Positions 7,862 to 15,822 of a stretch of 35,214 nt of DNA are shown piece by piece. Under the pieces are notes generated by a model. That model saw only the letters and a list, made by a program, of their open reading frames with translations, was not told the DNA's origin and made no database searches. The position numbers and the translations under genes were made by a program. The stretch lies in the NCBI GenBank assembly GCA_020638135.1, contig JACKJE010000027.1:1-35214 (forward strand), read 5' to 3'. Position 1 is the first letter of the stretch. Every line of letters starts with the position of its first letter. The DNA comes from Methylobacteriaceae bacterium. GTDB taxonomy: Bacteria > Pseudomonadota > Alphaproteobacteria > Rhizobiales > Beijerinckiaceae.

Positions 7862-8827
7862 CTATTGCGGCTTCGCGCCGGACGCCTTGATGACGGCGGT
7901 CAGTTTCTCGTGGTCGTCCTTCATGAGCTTGGCGAGTGCGTCGAGAGACATCGGCTTGCCCGGAATGTCCGCGCGAGAGAGACGCTCGAGCACGTCGGGC
8001 GCCGTCAGCGCCTTGTTGATCGCCTCGTTGATGCTCTTCAGCACGGGTTCCGGCGTCTTGGCCGGCGCGTAGACGCCGTACCAGGGCGTATAGGCCGCCC
8101 CGGGGTAGCCGGCTTCCGCGATCGTGGGCGTGTCCGGCAGCGTCTTGATCCTGTCCTGCGTGAACACGGCGAGAGGCACGATCGCGCCGCTCTTGATCTG
8201 CGGCATCGCGAGCGCCAGCGAAACGATCTCGAACTGTACCTGATTGCTCATGAGATCGAGCAGCGCCGGCGGCTGGCCCTTGTAGCCGACATTCGTCAGC
8301 TTGATATCCGCCGCCGAGAACAGATTGCGCGCCGTCAGATCGATCGACGAGCCGACGCCGGGATTGCCGAAGTTGAGCTGGCCGGGCTTCGATTTCGCGA
8401 GATCGATGAATTGCTTCATCGTCGTGACGCCGAGCGCCTTGGGAACGACCGCGACGCTCTGGTTCCAGACGGCTATCCCGACGCACTTGAAGTCGCGCAT
8501 CGGGTCCCATGCGGCGTCCTTGTAGAAGGTCGGATTGACCAGGACCGCCGGGCCGGTGATCATCCAGGTGTAGCCGTCCGGCGCGCTGCGCGCGACGAGG
8601 GCGGTTCCAATGTTGCTGTTGGCGCCGGGCTTCGCCTCGACGATGATCGACTGGTTGAGGTCGCGGCTGATCCGATCCGTCAATGTCCGGCCGACGAGGT
8701 CGACGATGCCGCCGGCAGGATAAGGCACAATCAGATGGATCGGCCGCGACGGAAAGTTGTCCGCCGCAAGGGCCGTTCCGCTTGCGATCACGGCCGCGGC
8801 CATGACACCTGCGATTTTCCTGAACAT
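7862..8827 (-). CDS. Bug/TctC-type tripartite tricarboxylate transporter binding protein
   Basis: A 321-residue periplasmic solute-binding protein. A signal peptide (residues 1-21, cleavage after ALAA) precedes the Bug signature PSRPIHLIVPYPAGG. Further family marks are GANSNIGTALVARSAPDGYTW and the C-terminal DVLERLS region. The frame continues upstream for 118 codons, but I chose ATG 8827 because it begins the signal peptide and has GGGAGG 7 nt upstream. Bug proteins capture carboxylates or related acids and deliver them to TctA/TctB, which are encoded 2.3 kb away on the opposite strand. The ligand is unknown. It probably shares a transcript with the nitronate monooxygenase. Confidence 0.92.
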   Translation of the reverse strand: MFRKIAGVMAAAVIASGTALAADNFPSRPIHLIVPYPAGGIVDLVGRTLTDRISRDLNQSIIVEAKPGANSNIGTALVARSAPDGYTWMITGPAVLVNPTFYKDAAWDPMRDFKCVGIAVWNQSVAVVPKALGVTTMKQFIDLAKSKPGQLNFGNPGVGSSIDLTARNLFSAADIKLTNVGYKGQPPALLDLMSNQVQFEIVSLALAMPQIKSGAIVPLAVFTQDRIKTLPDTPTIAEAGYPGAAYTPWYGVYAPAKTPEPVLKSINEAINKALTAPDVLERLSRADIPGKPMSLDALAKLMKDDHEKLTAVIKASGAKPQ

Positions 8828-8888
8828 TTTGTTCCTCCCTCTTTGCGACGCTTTCGTTTGTGCGCCTTGTGTGGGTCTGCGGCAGACG

Positions 8889-9704
8889 TCAGGACAATTG
8901 CGCCGCCGCCCTGATCGCGTTGGCAAGGCCCAGCATGCGGGGCCCGCATTCGGATTCGATCTGCTCCGGGCTGAACCGAAAGGCCGGGATGCCGCAATTG
9001 ACGGCGACGCATTCGCCGTTCGGCGTCCGGAACAGAGGCGCGGCCACGCCGAATATCTCCGGCCGCCATTCGCCGATCGACATTGCAAAGCCCCTGGCCC
9101 GGCAGCTTTCGACTTCCGGGAGCGTTCGCGTCTCCACGCCTTCGCTTTCATGCGGCCGCTCGCGCTTGGTTCGCGCGACATAGGCGGTCAGCTCGTCGTC
9201 CGTATAGAGGGACAGCAGGGCGCGGCCAGCGGCGGCCTGCGACAGCGGCGCGGTAAATCCGATGTCGGGCAGGTGCGCAATCGAATCCGTCATGCGCACG
9301 GTCTCGATGTAGATGTAGTCGAGGCCGAAGGGCATGGCGAGCGACACCGTGCCGCCGGCGTAAGCCGCATAATCACGCATATAGGGGCGCGCGAGCCGCC
9401 GGATATGCAGGCTCGCCAGCAAGGGATAGGCGGTCGCCAGCACGCGCAGACCAAGACCGAACTTGCCCTTCGCGCTGCGACGCAAATAGCCGAGTTCCCT
9501 CAGCGTGTGCGTGAGCCGCGTGACGGTCGGACGCGACAGGCCGACCCGCACGGCGATCTCGGCGTTGGACAATTGCTCCTCGCCGGCATGAAAGGCGGCA
9601 AGCACCTCAAGGCCATGCGCCAGGGTCGTCGCGAAATTGGGGTCGAACGCGCGGTCAGGGCCGTGCGCCTCGGGCTGTGGACGAGATGCGATGATGGAGC
9701 TCAC
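8889..9704 (-). CDS. IclR family transcriptional regulator
   Basis: A 271-residue regulator. The N-terminal winged helix-turn-helix spans roughly residues 25-85 (LSNAEIAVRVGLSRPTVTRL). The effector-binding domain follows and ends with the conserved VNCGIPAF region. IclR proteins sense small aromatic or aliphatic acids and control adjacent, usually divergent, catabolic genes. Here the target is likely the acyl-CoA dehydrogenase-led operon starting 109 bases away, and possibly the Bug gene. The start is uncertain: GTG 9704 is preferred because the alternative TTG at 9740 would put a candidate operator (9713-9732) inside the gene. Neither start has a clear Shine-Dalgarno. Confidence 0.9.
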   Translation of the reverse strand: MSSIIASRPQPEAHGPDRAFDPNFATTLAHGLEVLAAFHAGEEQLSNAEIAVRVGLSRPTVTRLTHTLRELGYLRRSAKGKFGLGLRVLATAYPLLASLHIRRLARPYMRDYAAYAGGTVSLAMPFGLDYIYIETVRMTDSIAHLPDIGFTAPLSQAAAGRALLSLYTDDELTAYVARTKRERPHESEGVETRTLPEVESCRARGFAMSIGEWRPEIFGVAAPLFRTPNGECVAVNCGIPAFRFSPEQIESECGPRMLGLANAIRAAAQLS

Positions 9705-9812
9705 GACGATATTTTTGGTGCGACCTCCAAAATTTGTCAAGATAACAAAACTAATATTGCGCTTACGACCGATATATGATCTTGTTAGGCAAAATTATAA
9801 GGAAACGCCAGG
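9705..9812. promoter_or_regulatory. Divergent control region with candidate IclR operator
   Basis: This is the most AT-rich stretch of the block. It contains the inverted repeat TTTTGG-N8-CCAAAA (9713-9732), which is of a size an IclR dimer could bind, and AT-rich sequence at 9735-9800 suited to promoters in both directions. AAGGAA at 9800-9805 serves as ribosome-binding site for the acyl-CoA dehydrogenase. The operator role is inferred from position and symmetry only. Confidence 0.45.
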
Positions 9813-11054
9813 ATGGATTTCGAGATGACGCCGCGCGCGGCGGAATGGCGCGATCGGCTGTGGTCGTTCTTCAATCGCGAGGTTCTGCCGCGTCACCGGG
9901 AATGGACGCGCCACGTCGTCGAACTCGACGAGCCCGCGCCGTTCATGCCGGCGCTGCAGGCCAAGGCGCGCGCGGAAGGATTATGGAATCTCGCCCTGCC
10001 CGAACTCGCCGACGACGAGCCGGGCACGCGCCTGACCAATCTCGAATACGCGCCGCTCGCCGAAATTCTCGGCCGCCTGTTCTGGGCCTCGGAAGTCTTC
10101 AACTGCCAGGCGCCCGACGTGCCGAACATGATCGCGCTGCAGAATTGCGCTGACGCCCGGCAGAAGAAGACCTGGCTCGCGCCCTCGCTCGCCGGCGAGA
10201 TCCGTTCCGCCTTCGGCATGACGGAGCCGGACGTCGCCTCCTCGGATGCGACGAATGTCGCGACGACCATCCGTCGCGACGGCGGCGACTATGTCATCCG
10301 CGGCCGCAAGTGGTTTATCACCGGCGCCGCCCACCCGAACTGCAAATTCCTGATCGTGCTCGGCGTGACCAATCCCGACGCCGAGCGGACACGCCGCCAG
10401 TCCTGCGTGATCGTGCCGATGGATGCGCCGGGCGTTCGGCTCGTGCGGCCCCTGCGCTGGATGGGCTGCGTCGATCACGTGGCGCCGATCGGCGAACTCG
10501 AATTCGACGACGTGCGCGTGCCGCAGGAAAATCTGATCGGCGCGGAAGGCGACGGCTTCAAGGTCGCGCAGGTGCGGCTCGGACCTGCGCGCGTGCACCA
10601 TTGCATGCGCTCGATCGGTCTGTGCGAACTGCTGATCGAGCTGATGATGGCGCGCGCCGCGGAGCGCAAGGCCTTCGGCCGCACGATCAACGAATACGAC
10701 ACGGTGCAGCGCTGGATCGCGGAATCGCGCGTCGAGCTCGAACAGGCGCGCCTGCTCACCTACCGCTGCGCCTGGGCGCTCGATCGCGCCGGCCACCACG
10801 GCGCGTGGCGCGACGTGTCGATCATCAAGGTCGCCGTGCCCGCCATGCTGCAGCGGATAGCCGATCGCGCGCTGCAGGTGTTCGGCGCCATGGGCGGTTC
10901 TGACGATACGCCGATCCACCAGGCGCTCGCCTGGGGGCGCCTGCTGCGCATCGGCGACGGACCGGACGAAGTGCATCTGCGTCAGATCTACAAGATGGAG
11001 CAGCCGCCGAGCTGGACGATCGCGGCATCGCCCTATCTCGCGCGTCGCGCATGA
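9813..11054 (+). CDS. Acyl-CoA dehydrogenase, ACAD10/11-like
   Basis: A 413-residue FAD enzyme that differs from ordinary beta-oxidation dehydrogenases and resembles the ACAD11 subgroup. Telling segments are FGMTEPDVASSDATN (flavin/substrate loop), VRLGPARVHHCMRSIG, and the C-terminal GAMGGSDDTPIHQALAWG and GPDEVH. In that subgroup (mammalian ACAD11, Pseudomonas LvaC) the enzyme works with an APH-type kinase on hydroxyacyl-CoAs, removing phosphate rather than only dehydrogenating. A kinase candidate lies 3.3 kb downstream on the same strand. It leads the operon after the IclR-controlled region, 81 bases before tctB. The true reaction is inferred. Confidence 0.88.
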   Translation: MDFEMTPRAAEWRDRLWSFFNREVLPRHREWTRHVVELDEPAPFMPALQAKARAEGLWNLALPELADDEPGTRLTNLEYAPLAEILGRLFWASEVFNCQAPDVPNMIALQNCADARQKKTWLAPSLAGEIRSAFGMTEPDVASSDATNVATTIRRDGGDYVIRGRKWFITGAAHPNCKFLIVLGVTNPDAERTRRQSCVIVPMDAPGVRLVRPLRWMGCVDHVAPIGELEFDDVRVPQENLIGAEGDGFKVAQVRLGPARVHHCMRSIGLCELLIELMMARAAERKAFGRTINEYDTVQRWIAESRVELEQARLLTYRCAWALDRAGHHGAWRDVSIIKVAVPAMLQRIADRALQVFGAMGGSDDTPIHQALAWGRLLRIGDGPDEVHLRQIYKMEQPPSWTIAASPYLARRA

Positions 11055-11135
11055 GCGCGCGATGATTTAGCGGGAGGCGATGTCGCGGCGCCGCGCAATC
11101 AAACGGGCCTTCTGACGGCGAAAGCGGAGAAGAAC

Positions 11136-11591
11136 ATGTCGCGGGGCGAGGTTCGGATCGATCTCTACGGCGGCGCCCTCTGCGCGCTCCTCGGCTGCGT
11201 AGCCGCCTATATCGGAACACGCTATGGTCTGGGGACGCCCGCCGATATCGGACCCGGCCTGTTTCCAACGTCGATCGGCATTCTTCTGGCGCTCGCCGGC
11301 GTCGCGATCGCGACGCACTCGGCGCGCGAGCGAGGCGAAGCCGTCGAACCTCCCGATCTGCGCGGCGCATTGTGCATCGCCGCCGGCATGATCGCCTTCG
11401 GCGTCATCGGCTCCTATGGCGGCCTCGCGCCGGCGAGTTTCGCCCTGATCCTGATTTCCGCGCTCGGTGATCGCGACAACACGCTTGTGCGAGCCGCCCT
11501 GCTCGCCGTCGCCCTGACGGTCATCGGCGTCGTCGTATTCTGGTGGGCTCTCAAATTGCAGATGCCCCTGTTCGCCTGGGGTTGGTCATGA
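11136..11591 (+). CDS. tctB: Tripartite tricarboxylate transporter small membrane subunit TctB
   Basis: A 151-residue inner-membrane protein with four predicted membrane segments, matching the DctQ-like small subunit of TTT transporters. It begins with a segment around LYGGALCALLGCVAAYI and has the family feature GLFPTSIGILLALAG. Together with TctA and a Bug binding protein it imports carboxylates using an ion gradient. The ATG is preceded by GGAGAAGA. The stop overlaps the start of tctA in the arrangement ATGA, so the two are translationally coupled. Confidence 0.9.
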   Translation: MSRGEVRIDLYGGALCALLGCVAAYIGTRYGLGTPADIGPGLFPTSIGILLALAGVAIATHSARERGEAVEPPDLRGALCIAAGMIAFGVIGSYGGLAPASFALILISALGDRDNTLVRAALLAVALTVIGVVVFWWALKLQMPLFAWGWS

Positions 11592-13099
11592 TCGGTCAGG
11601 CGCTCGCAGATCTCTGGTCCGGCTTTTCGGTCGCCCTCGTGCCGCACAACCTCATGTGGTCGTTCTTCGGCGTGCTTGTCGGCAATCTCGTCGGCGTGCT
11701 GCCGGGCCTCGGCGCGCTGTCGGCGATCGCCATGCTGATGCCGCTGACCTTCGTCATGCATCCTGTGCCGGCCACGATGATGCTCGCCGGCATTTTCTAC
11801 GGCACGATCTACGGCGGCGCCATCGGCGCGATCCTGCTCAACCTCCCCTGCCATCCGCCGCACGCCGTCACCTGCATCGACGGCTATCCGATGACCAAGC
11901 AGGGACGCGGCGGCGTCGCGCTCGGGATCACGATGATCGCCTCCTTCTTCGCGGCGTCGATCGGCATTATCCTGATGATCTTCTTCTCGCCCGTGCTCGT
12001 GGCGCTCGCCTTCAAGTTCGGACCGGCGGACCTCTTCGCGATCATGCTGCTCGGTCTCGTGGCCGGCTCGACGATGAGCGGCGGAACGCCGCTGAAGGGA
12101 GTCGCAATGACTCTGTTCGGCATGCTCTGCGGTTTCAGTGGCACGGACGTCAGCACCGGTTCGATGCGTTTCACCTTCGGCTTTCCCGATCTGGCCGACG
12201 GCGTCGGGCTCGTCGCAATCTCGATGGGGCTGTTCGGCGTCGCCGACTTCATCGTCAACGTGAACCGCGCGTCCTTCGTTGCGGGCGGCGCGACCGTGCG
12301 CCTGCGCGACATGCGCCCGACGCGCAAAGACCTGAAGGAATCCTTCATGCCGATGCTGCGCGGCACTGCGATCGGCTCGTTGTTCGGCGCCATGCCCGGC
12401 ACCGGTCCGACAGTCACGACCTTCATCGCTTATGCGCTGGAAAAACGCCTGTCGAAAACGCCCGAGCGCTTCGGTCAGGGCATGATTGCGGGCGTCGCCA
12501 GCCCCGAGGCTTCGGCGCACGCCAAGACGCAGGTCGATTTCATCCCGACCATGTGCCTCGGAATTCCCGGCGACGCCGTCATGGCGCTGATCATGGGCGC
12601 CCTGATCATCCAGGGCGTCTCGCCTGGTCCGCAACTCATCACGACGCATCCGGATCTCTTCTGGGGTCTCGTCGCCAGCTTCTGGATCGGCAACGTGCTG
12701 CTGGTCATCCTCAACGTGCCCTTGATCAGCGTCTGGGTGCGATTGCTGCAGGTGCCCTATCGCTATCTCTATCCCTCCGCCCTGTTCTTCATCGCGGTCG
12801 GCGTGCTCTCGACGCACAATTCCCTGTTCCAGGTCTACGAGGTTCTCGCCTTCGGCCTGTTTGGCGCGCTGCTCCTGACGTTGCGCCTGCCGGTCACGCC
12901 GATCCTGCTCGGCTTCGTGCTCGGCCCGATGGTGGAAGAGAATTTCCGGCGCGCCATGCAGCTCTCGCACGGCGATCTCGCGATCTTCCTGACGCGTCCG
13001 ATCAGCGCGACCTTCGTTGTCGCCTGCCTTGCGTTGATCATCTTTCAGCTCTGGCCGAAGCGAAAGTTTCAGGCCTTCAACGAAGGGGTAGATGCATGA
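11588..13099 (+). CDS. tctA: Tripartite tricarboxylate transporter large membrane subunit TctA
   Basis: A 503-residue permease with about eleven or twelve membrane segments. Family signatures are LVGVLPGLGALSAIAMLMP near the N-terminus, its repeat-half counterpart GAMPGTGPTVTTFIAYA, and LNLPCHPPHAVTCIDGYPM. The frame is open 45 bases further upstream, but ATG 11588 overlaps the tctB stop and is the usual arrangement. It moves the acid captured by the Bug protein encoded at 7862-8827, completing a three-part transporter within this block. The stop overlaps a 20-codon frame at 13096. Confidence 0.94.
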   Translation: MIGQALADLWSGFSVALVPHNLMWSFFGVLVGNLVGVLPGLGALSAIAMLMPLTFVMHPVPATMMLAGIFYGTIYGGAIGAILLNLPCHPPHAVTCIDGYPMTKQGRGGVALGITMIASFFAASIGIILMIFFSPVLVALAFKFGPADLFAIMLLGLVAGSTMSGGTPLKGVAMTLFGMLCGFSGTDVSTGSMRFTFGFPDLADGVGLVAISMGLFGVADFIVNVNRASFVAGGATVRLRDMRPTRKDLKESFMPMLRGTAIGSLFGAMPGTGPTVTTFIAYALEKRLSKTPERFGQGMIAGVASPEASAHAKTQVDFIPTMCLGIPGDAVMALIMGALIIQGVSPGPQLITTHPDLFWGLVASFWIGNVLLVILNVPLISVWVRLLQVPYRYLYPSALFFIAVGVLSTHNSLFQVYEVLAFGLFGALLLTLRLPVTPILLGFVLGPMVEENFRRAMQLSHGDLAIFLTRPISATFVVACLALIIFQLWPKRKFQAFNEGVDA

Positions 13100-13158
13100 A
13101 CGAAGACGACGCGTCGTCGGACGCCGCGCGGAACCGCGCGCCCTGCAGCGACAATTGA
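13096..13158 (+). CDS. Possible 20-residue coupled peptide
   Basis: ATG 13096 overlaps the tctA stop (ATGA) and opens a 20-codon frame (MNEDDASSDAARNRAPCSDN). AAGGGG lies 8-13 bases before the ATG within the end of tctA. The peptide is acidic and matches nothing I know. It may only be a leader that keeps ribosomes moving toward the next gene, or chance. Confidence 0.2.
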   Translation: MNEDDASSDAARNRAPCSDN

Positions 13159-13195
13159 CGAACAAAAACTCAAGAAAGCAGCAGGAAGAGACGAA

Positions 13196-14320
13196 ATGCT
13201 GTCGCGCTTCGACGATTATCCGATCCATCAGACCCCGGAGCCGATCCGCCATCCGGCGACGACCGATCGCAACGTCTACGACCGCTATTGGTTCAACGGC
13301 TATTCCACCGACGGCGCGTTTTATTTCGGGATCGCGCTCGGGCTCTATCCCGCACGGCAGGTGATGGACTGCGCGTTCAGCATCGTTTGCCAGGGCAAGC
13401 AGTATTCGTTCCACGCCTCGCGACGCGCGCCGTCGGACCGTGACGAACTGGAAGTGGGACCGTTCCGCATCGAAGTCGTCAAGCCGATGCGCGAACTGCG
13501 CGTCCGTCTCGCGCCCAACGACACGGGCATATCCTGCGATCTCCTGTTCGAAGCGACGACGGCCTGCATCGAGGAGGAACGCCAGATACTGAAGCGCGAG
13601 CAACGTGTGTTCATGGATGCGACCCGCTTCACGCAATTCGGTCGCTGGTCAGGCGAGATAGGCTACCCCGGCGGCGCTATTCGCGTGCAGCCGGAAAACG
13701 CGCTGGCGACGCGCGATCGCTCGTGGGGCGTGCGATCGGTCGGCGAGCCCGAAACCGGCGGCGCGCCAGCCACGGCTGCGCCGCAGATATTCTTTCTCTG
13801 GGCGCCGATGATTTGGGACGACCTGTGCACCCACGCGATCTTCTTCGAAGACGCCGCCAGCCGGCAATTGCACGGAGAGGGCAAGATCGCTCCTCGCTAT
13901 GCGACGCCGGGCGGCGTTCCCGGAACCGAAGACCCGCGCCTGCGACGGATGACGGGCGTGGCGCACAAGCTGAATTACGCGCCGGGAACCAGACGCGCCC
14001 AAGGCGGCGAGATCGTCATGCTCGACGAATTCGGAGAGCGCCATGCGATTTCATTCGAACCAATTCTCCGCTTCCAGATGAAGGGGCTCGGTTACCGGCA
14101 CCAGAAATGGGCGCACGGCGTATGGCGCGGCGAGCTGGCGATGGAAGGCGAAGTATGGGATTGCGAAACTCTCGATCCGCTCGCCGTCGATAATGTGCAC
14201 ATTCAGCAACTCGTCCGTACGCGGTGGGGCGACAGGAGAGGCGTCGGCATCGTCGAACAATTGTGCCTGGGGCCGCACGCGACATCCGGCTTCGCCGGGT
14301 TTCTGGATGGAGCGCCTTGA
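13196..14320 (+). CDS. Uncharacterised protein, AttH/DUF7064-DUF7065-like
   Basis: A 374-residue soluble protein without signal peptide or membrane segments. Its beta-rich pattern, with an aromatic N-terminus (YDRYWFNGYSTDGAFYFG) and a late RSWGVR motif at about residue 178, recalls AttH/hydroxyneurosporene-synthase-like double beta-barrel proteins. Proteins of this type are often encoded beside acyl-CoA dehydrogenases and APH-type kinases. No function is established. AGGAAGAG precedes the ATG. Its stop overlaps the kinase start (TGATG), so both proteins are made from one message at coupled levels. The family name is from memory and moderately certain. Confidence 0.6.
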   Translation: MLSRFDDYPIHQTPEPIRHPATTDRNVYDRYWFNGYSTDGAFYFGIALGLYPARQVMDCAFSIVCQGKQYSFHASRRAPSDRDELEVGPFRIEVVKPMRELRVRLAPNDTGISCDLLFEATTACIEEERQILKREQRVFMDATRFTQFGRWSGEIGYPGGAIRVQPENALATRDRSWGVRSVGEPETGGAPATAAPQIFFLWAPMIWDDLCTHAIFFEDAASRQLHGEGKIAPRYATPGGVPGTEDPRLRRMTGVAHKLNYAPGTRRAQGGEIVMLDEFGERHAISFEPILRFQMKGLGYRHQKWAHGVWRGELAMEGEVWDCETLDPLAVDNVHIQQLVRTRWGDRRGVGIVEQLCLGPHATSGFAGFLDGAP

Positions 14321-15357
14321 TGGGAGGCCTCGATGAACGCTTGGCGAACTACCTGACACGGCACATGGGTCGCCCCGTGCGTGTCGACAGCCTGGACCGC
14401 ATTCCCGTCGGCGCCTCGCGCGAAACCTACCGTTTCGTGATGCGCACGGTCGGCGAAACGGGCCCGACGTCGCGCCGGATGATCCTGCGGCTCGATCCGC
14501 CGGCAAGTCTCATCGAAACCGACCGCCGAACCGAATATGCGGCGATCCGTGCATTCCACGGATCGGATGTGCCTGTGCCGGAACTTTTGATGGTCGAAGA
14601 GAATCCGGACGCGCTGGGCGCTTCCTTCATCGTCATGCAGGAAATCGAGGGCGGCGAGGCGGCCCCCTACAAACTCATGGAGCCGCCCTACGAAGCAAAC
14701 CTTGCGGCGACCGGGCGACGCAAATGGTCGATACTCGGATCGATTGCGAAAACCGACCCGGCGGCCTGCGGTCTCGACCGCATCCTGCCGCCCGTCGCGG
14801 CCGACGATTGCTGGCGCGAGGAACTGCAGCGCTGGGAAACGGTCCTCGACGCGGATGAACTCGAACCTCAGCCGATCCAGAGGGCCGCGATCCGTTGGAT
14901 GAAGCGCAACCCGCCGCCGCCCGCGCAGCGCATTTCCGTCGTGCACGGCGACTATCGGACGGGCAATTTGCTCGTGAACGACAGGGGAGCGATCATCGGC
15001 GTCCTCGATTGGGAGATGGCGCATCTCGGCGACCCGCTCGAAGACCTCGCCTGGAGCATCAATCGCGTCTGGTGCTTCCGGAAGGACGAGCGGCGCGGCG
15101 GGATGCTGCCCAAGGACGAGGCCATCGCGATCTGGGAAGAAGCCAGCGGCCTGACCGTCGACGCCGATGCGTTGCGCTGGTGGGAATTGCTCGCCTGCCT
15201 GAAGGGGCAGGCAATCTGGATATCTGCGACGAAGGAATATCAAACCGGCGCGACCCGCGACCCATTGATGGCGCTGACCGGCTGGATGCAGGTCAACAGT
15301 CAGGATCGCGCGACGCTCGAGCTGATGGGCCATCTGTCCCACGGGGTCTCGAAATGA
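14320..15357 (+). CDS. APH-type phosphotransferase, ACAD10/11 or LvaA-like acyl-CoA kinase candidate
   Basis: A 345-residue kinase with the aminoglycoside-phosphotransferase fold. Present are the nucleotide loop IPVGASRETYRF (residues 28-39), the catalytic loop HGDYRTGNLL (H209, D211, N216) and the metal-binding VLDWEMAHLGDP (D230), so it should be active. The sequence around these motifs is like the kinase half of ACAD11 and LvaA, which phosphorylate 4-hydroxyacyl-CoA, rather than antibiotic-resistance enzymes. The ATG overlaps the previous stop and the TGA overlaps the next gene's ATG. The longer frame to 14224 lies inside the upstream gene and is not needed. Confidence 0.85.
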   Translation: MGGLDERLANYLTRHMGRPVRVDSLDRIPVGASRETYRFVMRTVGETGPTSRRMILRLDPPASLIETDRRTEYAAIRAFHGSDVPVPELLMVEENPDALGASFIVMQEIEGGEAAPYKLMEPPYEANLAATGRRKWSILGSIAKTDPAACGLDRILPPVAADDCWREELQRWETVLDADELEPQPIQRAAIRWMKRNPPPPAQRISVVHGDYRTGNLLVNDRGAIIGVLDWEMAHLGDPLEDLAWSINRVWCFRKDERRGGMLPKDEAIAIWEEASGLTVDADALRWWELLACLKGQAIWISATKEYQTGATRDPLMALTGWMQVNSQDRATLELMGHLSHGVSK

Positions 15358-15800
15358 AACCTGACGTGTCCGTCTATTTCGGCGAGCTGGTGCGGTCTTT
15401 GCGCGAAGATCTTGCGCCGAAATTGCCTACGGCGTTCGAGCAAGGCGCCGCGCTGCGCCTCGCCATGCTGTCGCAGGCGGCCTCCGAGGAATTCGACCGC
15501 GCTGCGGCACGACGCTTCGAGGAAAACGAAGCGATGCGGAGATTGTTCGAAAGCGCGTCGTCTTTCGTGAAATCGCCGGATCTGCTGATCCGCTTGCAAA
15601 ACGTCGGTTCGGTACGCGAAGAAAGCATCCATGTGAGCGAACTGGAGCGCGTCAACCAGATGATGCGGGTCCTTCTGATCGAGCTTCATGCGCATGTTGA
15701 ACTGTTGGTAGGAGACGACGCGCGTGATCTGGAGAGGGAAATCTGGTCCGAGCTGTCAGCCTCCACCGAGCGGCGAGCGGTGTCGATCGGGCGGTTCTGA
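15354..15800 (+). CDS. Small helical protein coupled to the kinase
   Basis: A 148-residue soluble protein, predicted almost entirely alpha-helical, with no family I can name. It starts at an ATG overlapping the kinase stop (ATGA), so synthesis is tightly coupled. In the Pseudomonas levulinate operon a small protein, LvaB, is encoded directly after the kinase LvaA and is needed for its activity. The position here is the same, so a kinase partner is a reasonable guess, but I cannot show sequence similarity. It lacks a signal peptide, cysteines and metal-binding patterns. Confidence 0.75.
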   Translation: MKPDVSVYFGELVRSLREDLAPKLPTAFEQGAALRLAMLSQAASEEFDRAAARRFEENEAMRRLFESASSFVKSPDLLIRLQNVGSVREESIHVSELERVNQMMRVLLIELHAHVELLVGDDARDLEREIWSELSASTERRAVSIGRF

Positions 15801-15822
15801 CCGACCGCGTGGAAGATGACCG

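Noticed and set aside
8828..9181. N-terminal extension of the Bug protein
   Set aside because: The extension would precede the signal peptide, runs antisense to the IclR gene, and the internal ATG at 8827 has a strong ribosome-binding site.
11414..13636. Minus-strand open frame of 740 codons
   Set aside because: Antisense to tctB, tctA and the AttH-like gene; the translation is His/Arg/Glu-rich low complexity without any recognisable family.
14320..15357. Aminoglycoside resistance kinase
   Set aside because: The fold is shared, but the flanking motifs and the operon context fit the ACAD10/11-LvaA type kinase rather than an antibiotic phosphotransferase.
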